From positions 1-5,413 of the forward strand of contig CAIZHO010000172.1 of assembly GCA_903932805.1 (NCBI GenBank): 5,413 nt of DNA. Reading direction: 5' to 3'. Each line of letters opens with the position of its first letter. Position 1 is the first letter of the stretch. Shown here one piece after another: positions 4,766 through 5,413 of this stretch. The notes beneath the pieces were generated by a model. It was not told where the DNA came from. It ran no database searches and was given only the letters and a program-made list of their open reading frames with translations. The translations under genes were made by a program, and so were the position numbers. The DNA comes from an uncultured Roseiflexaceae bacterium. Lineage in GTDB: Bacteria; Chloroflexota; Chloroflexia; Chloroflexales; Roseiflexaceae.

Positions 4766-5413
4766 CTATGCGAACAATGCTTCGAAAATCGTCCACCCGA
4801 TATACACCAAAGAAAGCGCACTCACGAGGCCGACAATGACCCAGACAACAACCCGATGAACCGGTGAATTGGTATATTGGCCCATCAACTCTTTGTTATT
4901 GACCAACGATACGATTGCGATAAGCTCGATTGGCAAGAGTAATCCATTGATGACATAGACTCCCACGAGTACATCAATAAGGGGTAGCCCTGGTATCAAT
5001 GCAACAACGGCACCCACGACAATGAGTACCGTGAATACCCCCATAAAGATAGGGGCTTCTTGCCAGCTGCGCGACACACCGCGTTCAAACCCGAGCGATT
5101 CACTGAGCATATAGGTGGTGGCTAATGGCAAAATCCCTGCAGCAAGCAAAGACGCACCGAGCAAACCGATGCCGAACAGGATTTCTGCGTAGTCTCCTGC
5201 GATAGGGGCCAATGCTTGTGCTGCATCTTGCGCAGTGGTGATGACGATGTTCAATGGATGTAACGTCGCAGCCGTGGCGATGATAATACAGGCAGCCACA
5301 ACGCCGGCTAACACAGTACCGACAAGAACGTCAATCCGTGTAAAGCGATAGTCGTTGATCGAGACGCCCTTTTCTACCACTGCAGATTGCACATAGAGTT
5401 GCATGTACGGAGA
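4766..5413 (-). CDS. NRAMP-family (MntH-like) metal-ion transporter, C-terminal half; 5' part outside window
   Basis: The frame ends at TAG (4768-4766) and is open to the right edge: 215 residues are visible, about half of a typical NRAMP protein, so the true start is beyond the window and the ATG at 5404 is internal. About five hydrophobic segments remain, near visible residues 26-50, 76-101, 122-141, 145-170 and 186-210. Family hallmarks are the TM6-like SPYMQLYVQSAVVEKG at the very edge, LLPIELIAIVSLVNN followed by LMGQY-x-N (160-182), and GFERGVSRSWQEAPIF. NRAMP proteins are proton-coupled importers of Mn2+, Fe2+ and similar ions in the inner membrane. In canonical members the TM6 site reads Met-Pro-His; here the residues are Ser-Pro-Tyr, so the selective methionine is absent, as in divergent NRAMP-related groups. 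Metal choice is therefore open. It is convergent with the ferredoxin operon and probably independent of it. Confidence 0.88.
   Translation of the reverse strand, partial: SPYMQLYVQSAVVEKGVSINDYRFTRIDVLVGTVLAGVVAACIIIATAATLHPLNIVITTAQDAAQALAPIAGDYAEILFGIGLLGASLLAAGILPLATTYMLSESLGFERGVSRSWQEAPIFMGVFTVLIVVGAVVALIPGLPLIDVLVGVYVINGLLLPIELIAIVSLVNNKELMGQYTNSPVHRVVVWVIVGLVSALSLVYIGWTIFEALFA

Noticed and set aside
5402..5404. ATG at 5404 as the true start of the NRAMP-like gene
   Set aside because: The frame continues upstream (Ser-Pro-Tyr before this Met), those residues belong to the conserved TM6 segment, and half of a normal NRAMP protein would be missing.

Overview
The window holds seven protein genes and almost no spare DNA. 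Three adjacent genes on the minus strand (about 1-2638) face away from three tightly packed genes on the plus strand (2684-4709). An eighth-kilobase-scale remainder at the right end carries a further minus-strand gene that runs off the window. No RNA gene, CRISPR array, insertion sequence or phage gene was seen. The organism cannot be fixed from the sequence. Base composition is near balanced. The PadR type, the MmpS-like membrane protein, the C-x5-C-x2-C ferredoxin and the non-canonical NRAMP-like transporter would fit Chloroflexota or a related deep-branching or Gram-positive bacterium. This is a low-confidence impression from family resemblance, not a computed placement.

Minus-strand arm: a PadR-family regulator (2081-2638) overlaps by four bases (ATGA) the start of a complete fold-type I PLP aminotransferase (864-2084). 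After an 80-base gap comes a second, closely related aminotransferase (782 to beyond position 1), whose C-terminal third is cut off by the window edge. That gap contains an extended -10-like element and a perfect 7-bp inverted repeat, so the second aminotransferase may have its own controlled promoter.

Divergent control region: only 45 bases separate the starts of the PadR gene and the plus-strand operon. The plus-strand promoter is near consensus (TTGACG, 17 bp, TATGAT). A weaker minus-strand -10 overlaps it face to face, and an imperfect dyad covers both. This is a natural candidate site for PadR autoregulation and control of the opposite operon.

Plus-strand arm: an MmpS-like single-pass membrane protein (2684-3100), a 12-TM MFS transporter (3109-4338) and a [2Fe-2S] ferredoxin (4344-4709), with gaps of 5-8 bases, look like one operon. 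It ends at a strong hairpin terminator (4717-4754) probably shared with the convergent NRAMP-like gene (4766 to beyond 5413). My inference is a PadR-controlled locus joining amino-acid or 2-oxo-acid transamination, membrane transport and an electron carrier. The substrate cannot be read from the sequence.
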